NCBI RefSeq assembly: GCF_001592285.1
Contig: NZ_BCWQ01000008.1
Location: 148,715 to 212,714, forward strand
Reading direction: 5' to 3'
Source: Hydrogenophaga pseudoflava NBRC 102511
GTDB taxonomy: Bacteria > Pseudomonadota > Gammaproteobacteria > Burkholderiales > Burkholderiaceae_C
DNA length: 64,000 nt
Shown here: piece by piece, positions 1 to 8,101 of the stretch
How positions within the stretch are numbered: the first letter of the stretch is position 1
Layout of the letters: every line of letters starts with the position of its first letter
Translations under genes and position numbers: made by a program
The notes under the pieces: generated by a model
What the model saw: the letters and a program-made list of their open reading frames with translations, nothing else
What the model was told of the DNA's origin: nothing
Database searches by the model: none

Positions 1-2
1 CC

Positions 3-2705
3 AAGGAACACGGATTCACGCAGACCAAGGACGGGCCTGCACCTGCAGCGCCCACGGCTGCGGATCTGGCAGAACGCGAGCGAAAGCGCGCGCAGCGCCT
101 GCAACAGGAAGAAGCCGAGCGCGAAGCCGCGCACGCAAAGGCGGCCGATCAAGCGGCCGCGCAGTGGGCGGAAGCCAGCGAAACGGGCGCCAGCCCTTAC
201 CTGGTGCGAAAGGGTGTGAAGCCCTACGGCGTGCGGTTCGCGGCCGGTGGCTGGCTGCTGGTGCCCCTGTGCGATGGCGCCGGCAAGCTGTGGAACCTGC
301 AGCGCATCGCACCAGCGAAGCCCGCCAGCGGCTCGGACAAGCTGTATCTGAAGGGTGGCCGCAAGTCGGGGCTGTGGCACCTGGTGGGCGAGCTGGCCAG
401 TACCGAGGCGGACGACCCGGCCGTGCTGTTGATCGCTGAAGGCTACGCGACAGCGGCCACCTTGCACGAAGCCACCGGCTACCCGGTGGCGGTGGCGTTC
501 GATGCCGGCAACCTGCAGCACGCTGCACGCGCACTGCGTCAACTACACCCTGGCGCGCTGCTGGTGGTGTGCGGTGACGACGACCAGGACACGGAACATC
601 AGACCGGCACGAACCCGGGCCGGGTCAAGGCTACGGCCGCAGCAAAGGCAGTGCGCGGCCTGGCCGTTTTCCCCGAGGGCTTGCCGCCTGGTGGCAGTGA
701 CTTCAACGACCTGGCCGCCCATGTGAAGACCGAAGGCGGCGCCGGCGATGGCCTGGAACCAGTGCGCGCCATCGTGGCCGCAGCGATTGAGGCGCACACG
801 ACCGCGCAGGCGGCCGCAGAGAGCGCGAAAGCACCCAAGGGCAAGGGGCAGGCCGGGCGGCGCCGGAAGAACGGCGCCAGCGGCCCGCCAGAAGGACCGC
901 CTGTCAATCCCGAGGACGGGGGCGACAAGCCGGCGCCCGACTGGGACCGCTTCACGGTTTCCGATGCCGGCGTTTTCCACCAGGGGGTGGACCGCGATGG
1001 GGAGCCGACGAAGCCCGAATGGGTGTGCAGCCGTTTGGACGTGGTGGCCCTGACCAACGACCAGGACGGCAACGGCTGGGGCTACCTGCTGAACTTCGCC
1101 GACCCGCTGGGGCGCCGCAAGCAATGGGCGATGCCCTCGCGCATGCTGGCCGGCGACGGGTCGGAGTATCGCGGCGCCTTGATGGGCATGGGCCTTCGCA
1201 TCGCCACCAGCCCGCGCGCCCGCAACCTGTTGACGCAATACATCCAGACCCGCCAGCCTGGAGAGTTCGCGACGTGTACCGATCGCATCGGCTGGCACGG
1301 CCTGGCCTTTGTGTTGCCCCATGAGACCGTCGGCGACGAAGCGGACAGGGTGGTGTTCCAGAGTGAGAGCGCGCAGGAAAACACCTTCCGGGTCAAGGGT
1401 ACGCGCGAGCAGTGGCGCGACCGCGTGAGCCTCGCCTGTGCTGGCAACACCCGGCTGGTGTTCGCAGTCTCTGCGGCCTTTGCTGGTCCCTTGCTCAAGC
1501 CGGCCGGCATGGAGGGCGGGGGCTTCCACATGCGCGGGGACGGCAGCACTGGCAAGTCCACCACGCAGGTGGTGGCCGCCAGCGTGTACGGCAATCCCGA
1601 GCGGTTCAAACAGTCATGGAAGGCGACCGACAACGCCTTGGAGGGCGTGGCCGCGCAGCACAACGACTGCCTGTTGATCCTGGACGAGATCGGGGAGGTA
1701 GATCCCAAGGTGGTCGGGGAGTGCGCCTACATGCTGGGCAACGGTCAAGGCAAGGCGCGCGCCGCACGCACCGGGGTGCCGCGGCCGCGCCTGTCCTGGC
1801 GCTTGCTGTTCCTGAGCAGCGGGGAAAAGTCGCTGGCCGATCACATGCAGGAAGTGGGCAAGCGCACGCGGGCTGGGCAGGAAACCCGTATGGCTGACAT
1901 TCCGGCCGATGCCGGCAAGGGCATGGGGGCGTTCGAGGAGGTGCACGGACACGAAGGCGGCGCTGCTTTCTCCCGGCACCTGGTGGCACAGGCCAGCGCC
2001 TGCCATGGCGCGGCGGGCCGCGCCTGGCTGCAGTGGCTGACCGAGAACGCCGAAGGCCTGCGGGAACGCATCCGCACGCTGGCGCAGCGTATCGAGCTGC
2101 AGATCGTCCCCGAGCTTGGAAGCGGCCAGGTGCAGCGAGTCGGCGCCCGTTTCGCGCTCGTGGGCGCTGCTGGTGAGCTGGCCACTGAGGCGGGCCTCAC
2201 AGGCTGGCACAAGGGCGAGGCAGAGCAGGCGGCGCGCGAGTGCTTCAACGCCTGGCTGGTGGCGCGCGGTGGCATCGGCAACAGCGAGGAAACCATGATG
2301 GTGCGCCAGGTGCGCCACTTCCTGGAGGCCAATGGAGACGGGCGGTTCATGACCTGGCACCGTGCCCACGACGACCATGCGCCGCGCGTTGGGCTTCGCG
2401 CAGGGGTGAGGCGGTTGATAGGTTCGAACGGTCTTCCGATTGGGATTCGCAAGACGCCAGAGTTCGCCCACGAGATCAGCGATCCCGAGGGCGAGAGCGT
2501 GGAGTTCTTCATCTTCCCCGAGGTGTTCAAGTCCGAGATCTGCAAGGGCTACGACCCCGAGGCCGTCGCGCGCGTGTTGCGCGATCGTGATTGCCTGCAG
2601 GCCAAAGAGCCGGGTAGGTTCACCGTGAGCATGAGCCTGCCGGGCGGCATCGGTAAGGCGCGGGTCTATCACGTATCCGCACGCATCTTTGCCCTGGACA
2701 CATGA
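3..2705 (+). CDS. TOPRIM/DUF927 helicase-primase of an integrated element (5' end outside window)
   Basis: The frame is open from the first base, so the true start lies to the left; 900 residues are visible. The N-terminal visible part is an Ala/Glu/Arg-rich helix. A TOPRIM-like segment follows at about window residues 140-240 (LLIAEGYATAATLHEATG, then VVCGDDD and SDFNDLA). Next comes a DUF927 domain from about 315, with Walker A GDGSTGKST near 512 and Walker B LLILDEIGEV near 556. This arrangement is known from primase-helicases of phages, ICEs and satellite elements, which start or support replication of the element. The product should be cytoplasmic and act on DNA. It sits in the same element as the small DNA-binding gene at 3063. 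The family call is firm; the exact role (primase, helicase or both) is inferred. Confidence 0.88.
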   Translation, partial: KEHGFTQTKDGPAPAAPTAADLAERERKRAQRLQQEEAEREAAHAKAADQAAAQWAEASETGASPYLVRKGVKPYGVRFAAGGWLLVPLCDGAGKLWNLQRIAPAKPASGSDKLYLKGGRKSGLWHLVGELASTEADDPAVLLIAEGYATAATLHEATGYPVAVAFDAGNLQHAARALRQLHPGALLVVCGDDDQDTEHQTGTNPGRVKATAAAKAVRGLAVFPEGLPPGGSDFNDLAAHVKTEGGAGDGLEPVRAIVAAAIEAHTTAQAAAESAKAPKGKGQAGRRRKNGASGPPEGPPVNPEDGGDKPAPDWDRFTVSDAGVFHQGVDRDGEPTKPEWVCSRLDVVALTNDQDGNGWGYLLNFADPLGRRKQWAMPSRMLAGDGSEYRGALMGMGLRIATSPRARNLLTQYIQTRQPGEFATCTDRIGWHGLAFVLPHETVGDEADRVVFQSESAQENTFRVKGTREQWRDRVSLACAGNTRLVFAVSAAFAGPLLKPAGMEGGGFHMRGDGSTGKSTTQVVAASVYGNPERFKQSWKATDNALEGVAAQHNDCLLILDEIGEVDPKVVGECAYMLGNGQGKARAARTGVPRPRLSWRLLFLSSGEKSLADHMQEVGKRTRAGQETRMADIPADAGKGMGAFEEVHGHEGGAAFSRHLVAQASACHGAAGRAWLQWLTENAEGLRERIRTLAQRIELQIVPELGSGQVQRVGARFALVGAAGELATEAGLTGWHKGEAEQAARECFNAWLVARGGIGNSEETMMVRQVRHFLEANGDGRFMTWHRAHDDHAPRVGLRAGVRRLIGSNGLPIGIRKTPEFAHEISDPEGESVEFFIFPEVFKSEICKGYDPEAVARVLRDRDCLQAKEPGRFTVSMSLPGGIGKARVYHVSARIFALDT

Positions 2706-3062
2706 GCGCAGCGAAGCGAAGCCACGCGGGCCGCCAATGGGGCGGGGGGAGAGCTTTTCTTTTTGCGCGCTGTTCCGCTGGTGTGCACCTCCAAACGAAT
2801 CAAGGGGCTGGCCTTGAGTTGCTCCGTGCTGTGTGGTGGCGCGGTGGCGCTGGCTGCAGATCGGCTCTGGTTCGCTGCTGGCGCGGCCTTGGCTGGACGG
2901 TTGAGCGCACCACGCTGCCACCAACCGGCGAGGGGTGGGGTACCCCCCCTATAGGTACTCCTGGAGGGACGACCCACCGGGGTAATTCGGCCCCCGTGCG
3001 CACGCTAGTGGCAGGTCCGGCCAATTTGTCAATTTGTCCGCTTTTCGGGGTGTAGGCGATAC
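2706..3062. other. 357-bp gene-free stretch inside the element
   Basis: No convincing gene was found on either strand. A 63-codon frame at 2763-2954 encodes a Cys/Ala-rich peptide with a hydrophobic stretch but has no clear ribosome binding site or recognisable family. The segment carries G-rich and C-rich runs (for example GGGGTACCCCCCC near 2937) and an AATTTGTCAATTTGTC direct repeat near 3023 just ahead of the next gene, which may belong to that gene's promoter or operator. Confidence 0.4.
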
Positions 3063-3590
3063 ATGAAAGCTATGAAGAAACCCACTCATGCGGCACTTGC
3101 GGCCGCCCTCGGGATCGATCCCGCTCTTGTGACCAGGTACAAGCGGCGCGGGATGCCGGTCCACAGCATCGAAGCAGCCCAGCAGTGGCGCAGCGAGAAC
3201 CTGCGCGTGCACTACACCCCGGAAAAAGACTACACGGCCGTGGACCGGGCGATTGATGGTGAGATCGCGGCCGGGCGGGCCTGCGATCTGATGGAAGCGG
3301 CGGGCGAACTGCTGGAGAGAGGGGGTAACGTGTATCCGTTGCTCGATCCACTCAGAGCGGCCTTGTCTGCTGTCCCGCCTTCACAGCGTAGGCGGGTGGG
3401 AGTTCACTTCGCCGTGCTGGACTTAATGACTGAAGCTGTGGCCAAGGAGATTGACCAGGGCGACCCGCACGGTTTGATTGAGGGCACGCTGTACGAGACC
3501 AGCAGATCCGATGGAGAGCGGGTCGACATGGGGGCGTTCTGGTATGCCGTGGCCGCCGGAGAGATCCGACTAAGGGCTAAGAGCCATTGA
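3063..3590 (+). CDS. Small HTH protein resembling phage terminase small subunit (Nu1-like)
   Basis: This 175-residue protein opens with a short helix-turn-helix of the kind ALGIDPALVTRYKRRGMP, then the signature SIEAAQQWRSENL. That pattern is typical of Nu1/terminase-small-subunit-like and excisionase-type proteins in proteobacterial prophages and integrative elements. The remainder is an alpha-helical region without recognised motifs. An alternative ATG lies four codons downstream (3075), giving MKKPTHAALAAALG. It follows the DUF927 gene on the same strand within the element. In non-phage elements, proteins of this type are often the only phage-like protein present and may regulate excision or replication. 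A true packaging role is unlikely here because no large terminase is visible. Confidence 0.7.
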   Translation: MKAMKKPTHAALAAALGIDPALVTRYKRRGMPVHSIEAAQQWRSENLRVHYTPEKDYTAVDRAIDGEIAAGRACDLMEAAGELLERGGNVYPLLDPLRAALSAVPPSQRRRVGVHFAVLDLMTEAVAKEIDQGDPHGLIEGTLYETSRSDGERVDMGAFWYAVAAGEIRLRAKSH

Positions 3591-3620
3591 GCATCGTCGG
3601 ATGGATCTTCGCCAACGCTG

Positions 3621-4205
3621 TCAACCTTTCAGGGTCTCAAGAATTTCTTTGGCGCGATCCCATGTGTTCTTGAGCATGAGCTTTGTTGTGCTCATCTCTT
3701 CCTGCCACCTGTGTACGTGTTCCACTCTTGCGGCGCTGACCTTCGTGGAGAGTGCCATTGCGCGAGAAATGAGCACTCTTAGCTCCAAGACGAGGGGGGA
3801 GACCATTTCATCCAGAAGCCCGACGTCGATCTGTCGTCCAATCAGCTGCACCTCTTCTAGCTCCACACAGAAGCGCTCCACGTACAAAGCGCGGAAAGCT
3901 TCAGGGGAGGAATCAGTCACCACGTAGAGCCCGCCAATACGCTCCACGGCCATGTTCGCGAACTGCATCGTGGCTGAATAGGCGCGCGATCTGGCTGACC
4001 TCTCGCCATCATGTGAGAGGTAGATCGCAATTCCGATGGCTCCAATGGAGCCAATCGCCTGCACCCATCCTGGGGCGGCTTGGTCTGACAAGGCGGAGAA
4101 CAGCTTTGGAAGCCCAAAGGCAATGTGGAGCACCGGTGCAATCGCAAGTGCGAAGGCAAAGACCAAGATGGTCCAATCAACAGTAGTGAAACCTCTTCCT
4201 CTCAT
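3621..4205 (-). CDS. Orphan membrane protein of the integrated element
   Basis: I do not recognise this 194-residue protein. It has two hydrophobic segments at about residues 9-32 and 44-63 (WTILVFAFALAIAPVLHIAFG and VQAIGSIGAIGIAIYLS), then a long soluble alpha-helical C-terminal half. Its G+C content is visibly lower than that of the chromosomal neighbours. It is the last gene before the attachment region and is transcribed opposite to the two upstream genes. Two-TM proteins with a cytosolic helical tail near the edge of mobile elements are often cargo (defence or exclusion), but nothing here demonstrates that. Confidence 0.7.
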   Translation of the reverse strand: MRGRGFTTVDWTILVFAFALAIAPVLHIAFGLPKLFSALSDQAAPGWVQAIGSIGAIGIAIYLSHDGERSARSRAYSATMQFANMAVERIGGLYVVTDSSPEAFRALYVERFCVELEEVQLIGRQIDVGLLDEMVSPLVLELRVLISRAMALSTKVSAARVEHVHRWQEEMSTTKLMLKNTWDRAKEILETLKG

Positions 4206-4230
4206 GCGACACCTCTCTTGTGGCTCAGTA

Positions 4231-4392
4231 TGCCCCGGTGAATGAGTGACTCTTGGTGGTTCCAGGGCGCAGATGGTTTGCCCCGGTTGCCCCGGTACAG
4301 TAAGCGAATGCCCCGGTTCACCCGGGGCATCCTTTTTTCAATGGCGACAAGGACTTACAGAATAGTGCCCCGGTTGCCCCTATTGCCCCGGT
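4231..4392. repeat. Six copies of the 9-mer TGCCCCGGT next to the element end
   Basis: TGCCCCGGT occurs exactly at 4231, 4279, 4288, 4309, 4366 and 4384, with a degenerate copy (TGCCCCTAT) at 4375. Copies at 4279/4288 and at 4366/4375/4384 are arranged head to tail with a 9-bp period. All are in the same orientation. Such arrays near an element boundary can be arm sites for integrase or excisionase, or iterons for a replication initiator. The sequence alone does not decide between these. Confidence 0.75.
4308..4338 (+). terminator. Rho-independent terminator within the repeat region
   Basis: A perfect 9-bp stem, ATGCCCCGG (4308-4316) and CCGGGGCAT (4322-4330), has a 5-base loop and is followed by CC and six T residues (4333-4338). 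It reads on the + strand although no + strand gene lies immediately upstream. It therefore either ends an unseen short transcript or insulates the element end. One of the 9-mer repeats forms its left arm. Confidence 0.6.
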
Positions 4393-4440
4393 AAAAAACA
4401 GCAAGGGGGGAAGCAAATCAGCTACGATTCCCGAACTTTT

Positions 4441-4494
4441 GGGGGTACGTGTCCCCACGTGGCTCCCGTCCCGCGGGGGTACAAGTGGGGGTAC
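4441..4494. promoter_or_regulatory. Probable integrase arm-type sites (GGGGGTAC x3)
   Basis: GGGGGTAC is present at 4441-4448, 4475-4482 and 4487-4494, the last two 12 bp apart. G-rich GGGGGTAC repeats of this type are commonly seen next to attachment cores of tyrosine-recombinase elements in proteobacteria. They lie about 60-110 bp inside the presumed attachment core at 4547-4570, the position expected for arm sites. The role is inferred; no integrase gene is in the window. Confidence 0.5.
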
Positions 4495-4546
4495 AGGGTG
4501 CAAATCCGCAATCCGGTACCCATATAAATCAACAGGTTGGGTCATC

Positions 4547-4570
4547 GTTCGGGTGTCCCCAGCTCCACCA
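4547..4570 (+). other. Putative attachment site: duplicated 3' end of ssrA (tmRNA)
   Basis: GTTCG..T..CCCCAGCTCCACCA resembles the T-arm and acceptor end of tmRNA. The final CAGCTCCACCA is identical to the 3' end of ssrA in enterobacteria and many proteobacteria. No body of tmRNA (5' end, tag reading frame ending in ALAA) precedes it, so this is a fragment and not a gene. The usual interpretation is that an element integrated at the ssrA 3' end, restoring the intact gene at its other end (left of this window) and leaving this copy here. A tRNA with the same acceptor sequence cannot be excluded. Confidence 0.6.
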
Positions 4571-4579
4571 TTCATCCAA

Positions 4580-4606
4580 CCCCAGCCGTCACCGGCTGGG
4601 GTTTTT
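4580..4606 (+). terminator. Rho-independent terminator after the ssrA-like 3' end
   Basis: The stem is CCCCAGCCG (4580-4588) and CGGCTGGGG (4593-4601) with a 4-base loop, followed by five T residues. It lies 10 bp after the CCA of the ssrA-like fragment, the normal place for a stable-RNA terminator. It is probably the original terminator of ssrA before the element inserted. Confidence 0.85.
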
Positions 4607-4621
4607 CATTGTTGTTTTGTC

Positions 4622-5356
4622 ATGCTCGCGTTGCAGGACATCCTTTTCAGTCAGGGCTTCGGAACCCGTCGCGTCTGCTGCGGACTGGTCCAGCAGGGTT
4701 TCGTCGATCTGGGCGAGGCGCGGAACCCCTGCACGGACCCTGGAATCATGCTGGATGAGGACGGCCTGGTGTTCTGGGTGCAGGGTGTGCGCTGGACTTA
4801 CCAGGAGTACGCCTACCTGATGCTGCACAAACCGGCTGGCTTCGAGTGCTCCCAGAAGCCTGGGGCTCATCCAGGTGTGTACACGCTGCTACCGGCCCCG
4901 CTGCGCCAGCGGGGAGGTGGTGCCGCCGCCGGGGTGCAGGCGGTGGGTCGGCTGGATCAGGACACCACGGGCCTGCTGCTGCTGTCCGACGATGGCAAAT
5001 TCATTCACCGGATGACGTCGCCCAAGCACCATGTGCCCAAGGTGTACCAGGTGCAGGTGAAACATCCGCTCGATGAGCGTCAGACAGTCCGCCTGATGGA
5101 TGGCGTCGTGCTGGATGACGATCCGAAGCCAGTGCGTGCAGCGGCGTGCCGGGCTCTGGGGCCGAACCACCTGGAGTTGACGCTGACGGAGGGCAAGTAC
5201 CACCAGGTCAAGCGCATGGTGGCCGCTGTCGGGAACAGGGTGGAGGGGCTTCACAGGTCCCGGATCGGGAGCATTGAACTGACCGATGAGCTGCCAGTCG
5301 GACATTGGCGGTGGCTGACGGCCGACGAAGTGGCTGACCTGAGCCGCAAACAATGA
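4622..5356 (+). CDS. rsuA: 16S rRNA pseudouridine synthase, RsuA family
   Basis: This 244-residue enzyme is of the RsuA/RluB/E/F family, which converts a specific uridine of ribosomal RNA (U516 of 16S rRNA for RsuA) to pseudouridine. An S4-like N-terminal region (LQDILFSQGFGTRRVCCGLV) precedes the catalytic domain. The catalytic aspartate lies in VGRLDQDTTGLLLL at about residues 119-132. The C-terminal motifs EGKYHQVKRM and GLHRSRIGSIEL are typical of the family. The frame stays open further upstream through the terminator at 4580-4606, so the ATG at 4622 is the sensible start. It is the first chromosomal gene beyond the element. Confidence 0.88.
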   Translation: MLALQDILFSQGFGTRRVCCGLVQQGFVDLGEARNPCTDPGIMLDEDGLVFWVQGVRWTYQEYAYLMLHKPAGFECSQKPGAHPGVYTLLPAPLRQRGGGAAAGVQAVGRLDQDTTGLLLLSDDGKFIHRMTSPKHHVPKVYQVQVKHPLDERQTVRLMDGVVLDDDPKPVRAAACRALGPNHLELTLTEGKYHQVKRMVAAVGNRVEGLHRSRIGSIELTDELPVGHWRWLTADEVADLSRKQ

Positions 5357-5378
5357 GCCCCTTGACGGGGCGACCCGG

Positions 5379-6110
5379 TCAGAGCAGGTCGCCTTTGCGG
5401 CTGTCGAGCGGCATCAGGAACGAATTGTCCTGCCATTGGGAGCCCAGATCACTGACGCGTGAATCACCTGTGGTGCTGCCGGGCCAGGTCGACAGGGGAC
5501 TGAAGTCACTGTGACGGGTGCTGCGCTGGCGGTTCAGTGCAGAGCGCAGATTGGCCTGTGCAGCGATGATGGCCCGTTCTTCCTGCTCGTGCTCACGCAT
5601 GCTCTGCGCGGTGGGGGTCTCGCCGAGAAACTCGCTGCGGACTTCGGAAACCGTGGGCAGGCTGGACGAACGAACCACCCAGTAGGGGAGTCCGCATTGC
5701 GTGAGAAGGGAGTGTTTGAGCTGGCGCGTGCTCCTCGGGATGCCCGCCCGTCCAGGCACGTCCAGACAGCCGACCACCCGCCCGTCGGACTTGCAGATGG
5801 TGAACGTGCAGTAGACGCCCCCAAGCAGCCGGTACCAGTCCATTCCTTGCTGCTTCTCCCGGGGCAGGGTGAAGCGGGTGACCGGCAGCTTGATCATCAC
5901 GTGGTGATCGTAGAAGGCCCGGGACAGCCAGTGCCACACCTGCAGCTCTTCTGAGTTCGCGATCACCCGGGTATCCAGTGGCCACCGCTTGGGAATCCTG
6001 CGCTGGGCCCGGGCTTTGCGACTCTCCCAGAGGCGATACATCCAAGCGCCGGTGACCAGCAGAGCGGGTACCAGCACGGAAAGCAGCCAAGGGTTGTTCC
6101 AGGCGATCAT
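5379..6110 (-). CDS. DUF2726-like membrane-anchored protein
   Basis: This 243-residue protein has one N-terminal membrane segment (WLLSVLVPALLVTGAWMY, about residues 8-25) and a cytosolic domain at about 40-165. That domain resembles DUF2726, a presumed nuclease-fold domain, including a CLDVPG strand followed by K..LL...GLPYWVV. The C-terminal 70 residues are low in complexity and probably disordered. The start at 6110 is chosen because MIAWNNPWLL begins directly before the membrane segment; the frame extends upstream without coding character. It stands alone between rsuA (convergent) and the hydrolase gene. The function is unknown. Confidence 0.7.
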   Translation of the reverse strand: MIAWNNPWLLSVLVPALLVTGAWMYRLWESRKARAQRRIPKRWPLDTRVIANSEELQVWHWLSRAFYDHHVMIKLPVTRFTLPREKQQGMDWYRLLGGVYCTFTICKSDGRVVGCLDVPGRAGIPRSTRQLKHSLLTQCGLPYWVVRSSSLPTVSEVRSEFLGETPTAQSMREHEQEERAIIAAQANLRSALNRQRSTRHSDFSPLSTWPGSTTGDSRVSDLGSQWQDNSFLMPLDSRKGDLL

Positions 6111-6334
6111 GCAAGTTTCAGTGACGGAGTGTGACCAAATGTAGTTGGATGATCGCGCAAACGGGCAGTTTTGTCGCAATTTGACACGTCGTTTGCGTGA
6201 TTTCCTTGGGGGATTGGAGCCACTCGCCGACCAAAGCCCACGGTCGTGAGCGCGCGTTTCATGCCGGTTTCCGAGCGGCCAACCGGGCATTTTGCCGGCG
6301 CTGGAGGTGTGTTGCCATCCCACAAACGGGGGAT

Positions 6335-7150
6335 TCACGGGAGTTCGGACAGAAACTCCCCAATGGCAGCGAGCACCGCGTCGGGTTGGTCCCGATGCGG
6401 GCTGTGCCCGCAAGCTTCCAGCACCAGGGTGCGGGCTGCAGCGTTCTTGGGTTGTATGTCCCGTACCTGCTGGAGGGTGCCGTACTCGTCGCTGGCTCCT
6501 TGAATAGCCAGCACAGGCGCTTGGATGTTTTGGCATTCGTGGCGGATGTCGAAACCCCGGAATGCCGGTTCAAGCCAGATGTCGTTCCATTGCCAGAAGG
6601 CGTTGTCGACATTCTTGTGATGGCGCGCCAGGCGCGCTCGCAGGCCCCGTTCCCCAGGTTGCATGTAGGCGGACCTGGCCTGCTCGATGGACCGGATCGA
6701 GACATCCTCCACAAACACATGGGGTGCCATGACCACACAGGCTGTCACCGGATGCCGGCTGGCGTGCAGCAGCGCGATGGTGGCGCCGTCGGAGTGGCCC
6801 ACAAGCACGGGCGCGTCGATGCCCAGTGCCTCCAGCAAGGCCGGCAGCACATCCAGGGCCTCTCGGTGCATGTAGTCGGGTTCGTGCCGTCCGGTGTGCC
6901 AGAACTCTCCGGCATGGGGCGCCCCGCGCACGTCGGGCACGGAGTCCGAGCACCCATAGCCTCTCCGGGAGTACACCCAGCCGGCCCGTCCGGTGGCGTT
7001 GCACAGTTCCATCGTCCAGTCGCGGCCTCGTTGGGTCCACATGGACACGCTGCCCAGCCCCTCGTGCAGGAACACCAACGGCGAGCGGCCGGTCGGGCCT
7101 GGGATGTGTCGAACTTCCAGGCGGGTGCCGTGGATGATGACGCTGTCCAT
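6335..7150 (-). CDS. Alpha/beta hydrolase
   Basis: This 271-residue alpha/beta-hydrolase-fold protein has the oxyanion-hole region FLHEGLG near residue 26 and the nucleophile elbow GHSDGAT near residue 100. The C-terminal histidine lies in ACGHSPHRDQP near residue 250. The start at 7150 has GGAG six bases upstream; a longer frame exists but lacks this. It is divergent from the EI24 gene, 55 bp away. Substrate unknown; ester or C-C bond hydrolysis is typical of the family. Confidence 0.85.
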   Translation of the reverse strand: MDSVIIHGTRLEVRHIPGPTGRSPLVFLHEGLGSVSMWTQRGRDWTMELCNATGRAGWVYSRRGYGCSDSVPDVRGAPHAGEFWHTGRHEPDYMHREALDVLPALLEALGIDAPVLVGHSDGATIALLHASRHPVTACVVMAPHVFVEDVSIRSIEQARSAYMQPGERGLRARLARHHKNVDNAFWQWNDIWLEPAFRGFDIRHECQNIQAPVLAIQGASDEYGTLQQVRDIQPKNAAARTLVLEACGHSPHRDQPDAVLAAIGEFLSELP

Positions 7151-7205
7151 CGTGTCTCCGCTTCGCGTGCCGCCTGGCTGGCGGGAAAACCGGTATTCTC
7201 GTTGC

Positions 7206-8096
7206 ATGACTCAGCTGTTTGATGCGTTCTGGCGGGCGGTGGTGTACTGCATGCACCCGCGGGTGATCGGTTTGTCGTTCCTGCCCCTGGTGCTGATGGT
7301 CGCACTGTCTTTTGGGCTGGGCTATTTCTTCTGGGACACGTCTGTCGATGCCGTCACGCAGTGGCTGCAGACCTATGAACTGGTTCAGGGCTTTCTGGGC
7401 TGGCTGGATCGCGTCGGCCTAGGCTCCATGCGGACGGTGTTTGCACCGCTGGTGGTCCTGGTTCTGGCGACGCCGGTGATCGTGTTGCTGTGCCTGCTGC
7501 TGGTCGCCGTGTTCATGACTCCGTCCATGGTTGAACTGGTTGCGCAAAGGCGCTTTCCTTTGCTCGAACGCAGGCGTGGTGGCTCTTTCGTTCTCGGTCT
7601 GTTGTGGTCGCTGGGGTCCACGCTGGTGGCCCTGGTGGTACTGGTTCTTTCTATGCCCCTGTGGCTGGTTCCGCCGCTGGTGCTCATCCTTCCGCCGCTG
7701 ATCTGGGGCTGGCTGACCTACCGCGTGTTTGCCTATGACGCACTGGCGCAGCATGCCAGCAGTGCCGAGCGCAAGACCATCCTGCGTGAACACCGTGGCA
7801 GCCTTCTGGTCATGGGCATCCTCAGCGGGTATCTTGGCGCGGCACCCAGCCTGCTCTGGGCATCGGGTGCCATGTTCGTGGCGCTGGCGCCCTTGCTGGT
7901 GCCGGTGGCCATCTGGATCTACACCTTGGTATTTGCGTTTGCGTCTCTGTGGTTCGCACATTTCACGCTGGCGGCGCTGCAGCGGATGCGCGCGGCGCAG
8001 GTGGTGGAGGTCCTGGATCCTGAGCCAGGAGGTCAACCAGCCATGCCGCTGGAGACCCTGCCGCCCACCACCGTTCTTCCGCCGCCTGGCGCCTGA
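7206..8096 (+). CDS. EI24 domain-containing integral membrane protein
   Basis: This 296-residue protein has about six hydrophobic segments and the features of the EI24/CysZ-like family: an N-terminal AFWRAVVYCMHPRVI, then paired membrane helices around residues 20-45 and 70-105, and further pairs in the C-terminal half. Bacterial members of this superfamily include the sulfate transporter CysZ, but Burkholderiales EI24 proteins are uncharacterised. The start ATG at 7206 matches the beginning of the conserved region. The next gene begins 5 bp after the stop, so the two are probably co-transcribed. Confidence 0.82.
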   Translation: MTQLFDAFWRAVVYCMHPRVIGLSFLPLVLMVALSFGLGYFFWDTSVDAVTQWLQTYELVQGFLGWLDRVGLGSMRTVFAPLVVLVLATPVIVLLCLLLVAVFMTPSMVELVAQRRFPLLERRRGGSFVLGLLWSLGSTLVALVVLVLSMPLWLVPPLVLILPPLIWGWLTYRVFAYDALAQHASSAERKTILREHRGSLLVMGILSGYLGAAPSLLWASGAMFVALAPLLVPVAIWIYTLVFAFASLWFAHFTLAALQRMRAAQVVEVLDPEPGGQPAMPLETLPPTTVLPPPGA

Positions 8097-8101
8097 CCTC
8101 C

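Noticed and set aside
2763..2954. 63-codon frame between the DUF927 and Nu1-like genes
   Set aside because: No good ribosome binding site, no family likeness and overlapping frames on both strands; not called as a gene.
4200..4570. Complete ssrA gene
   Set aside because: Only the last 24 bases resemble tmRNA; there is no 5' end and no tag reading frame in the required distance, so it was called a fragment.
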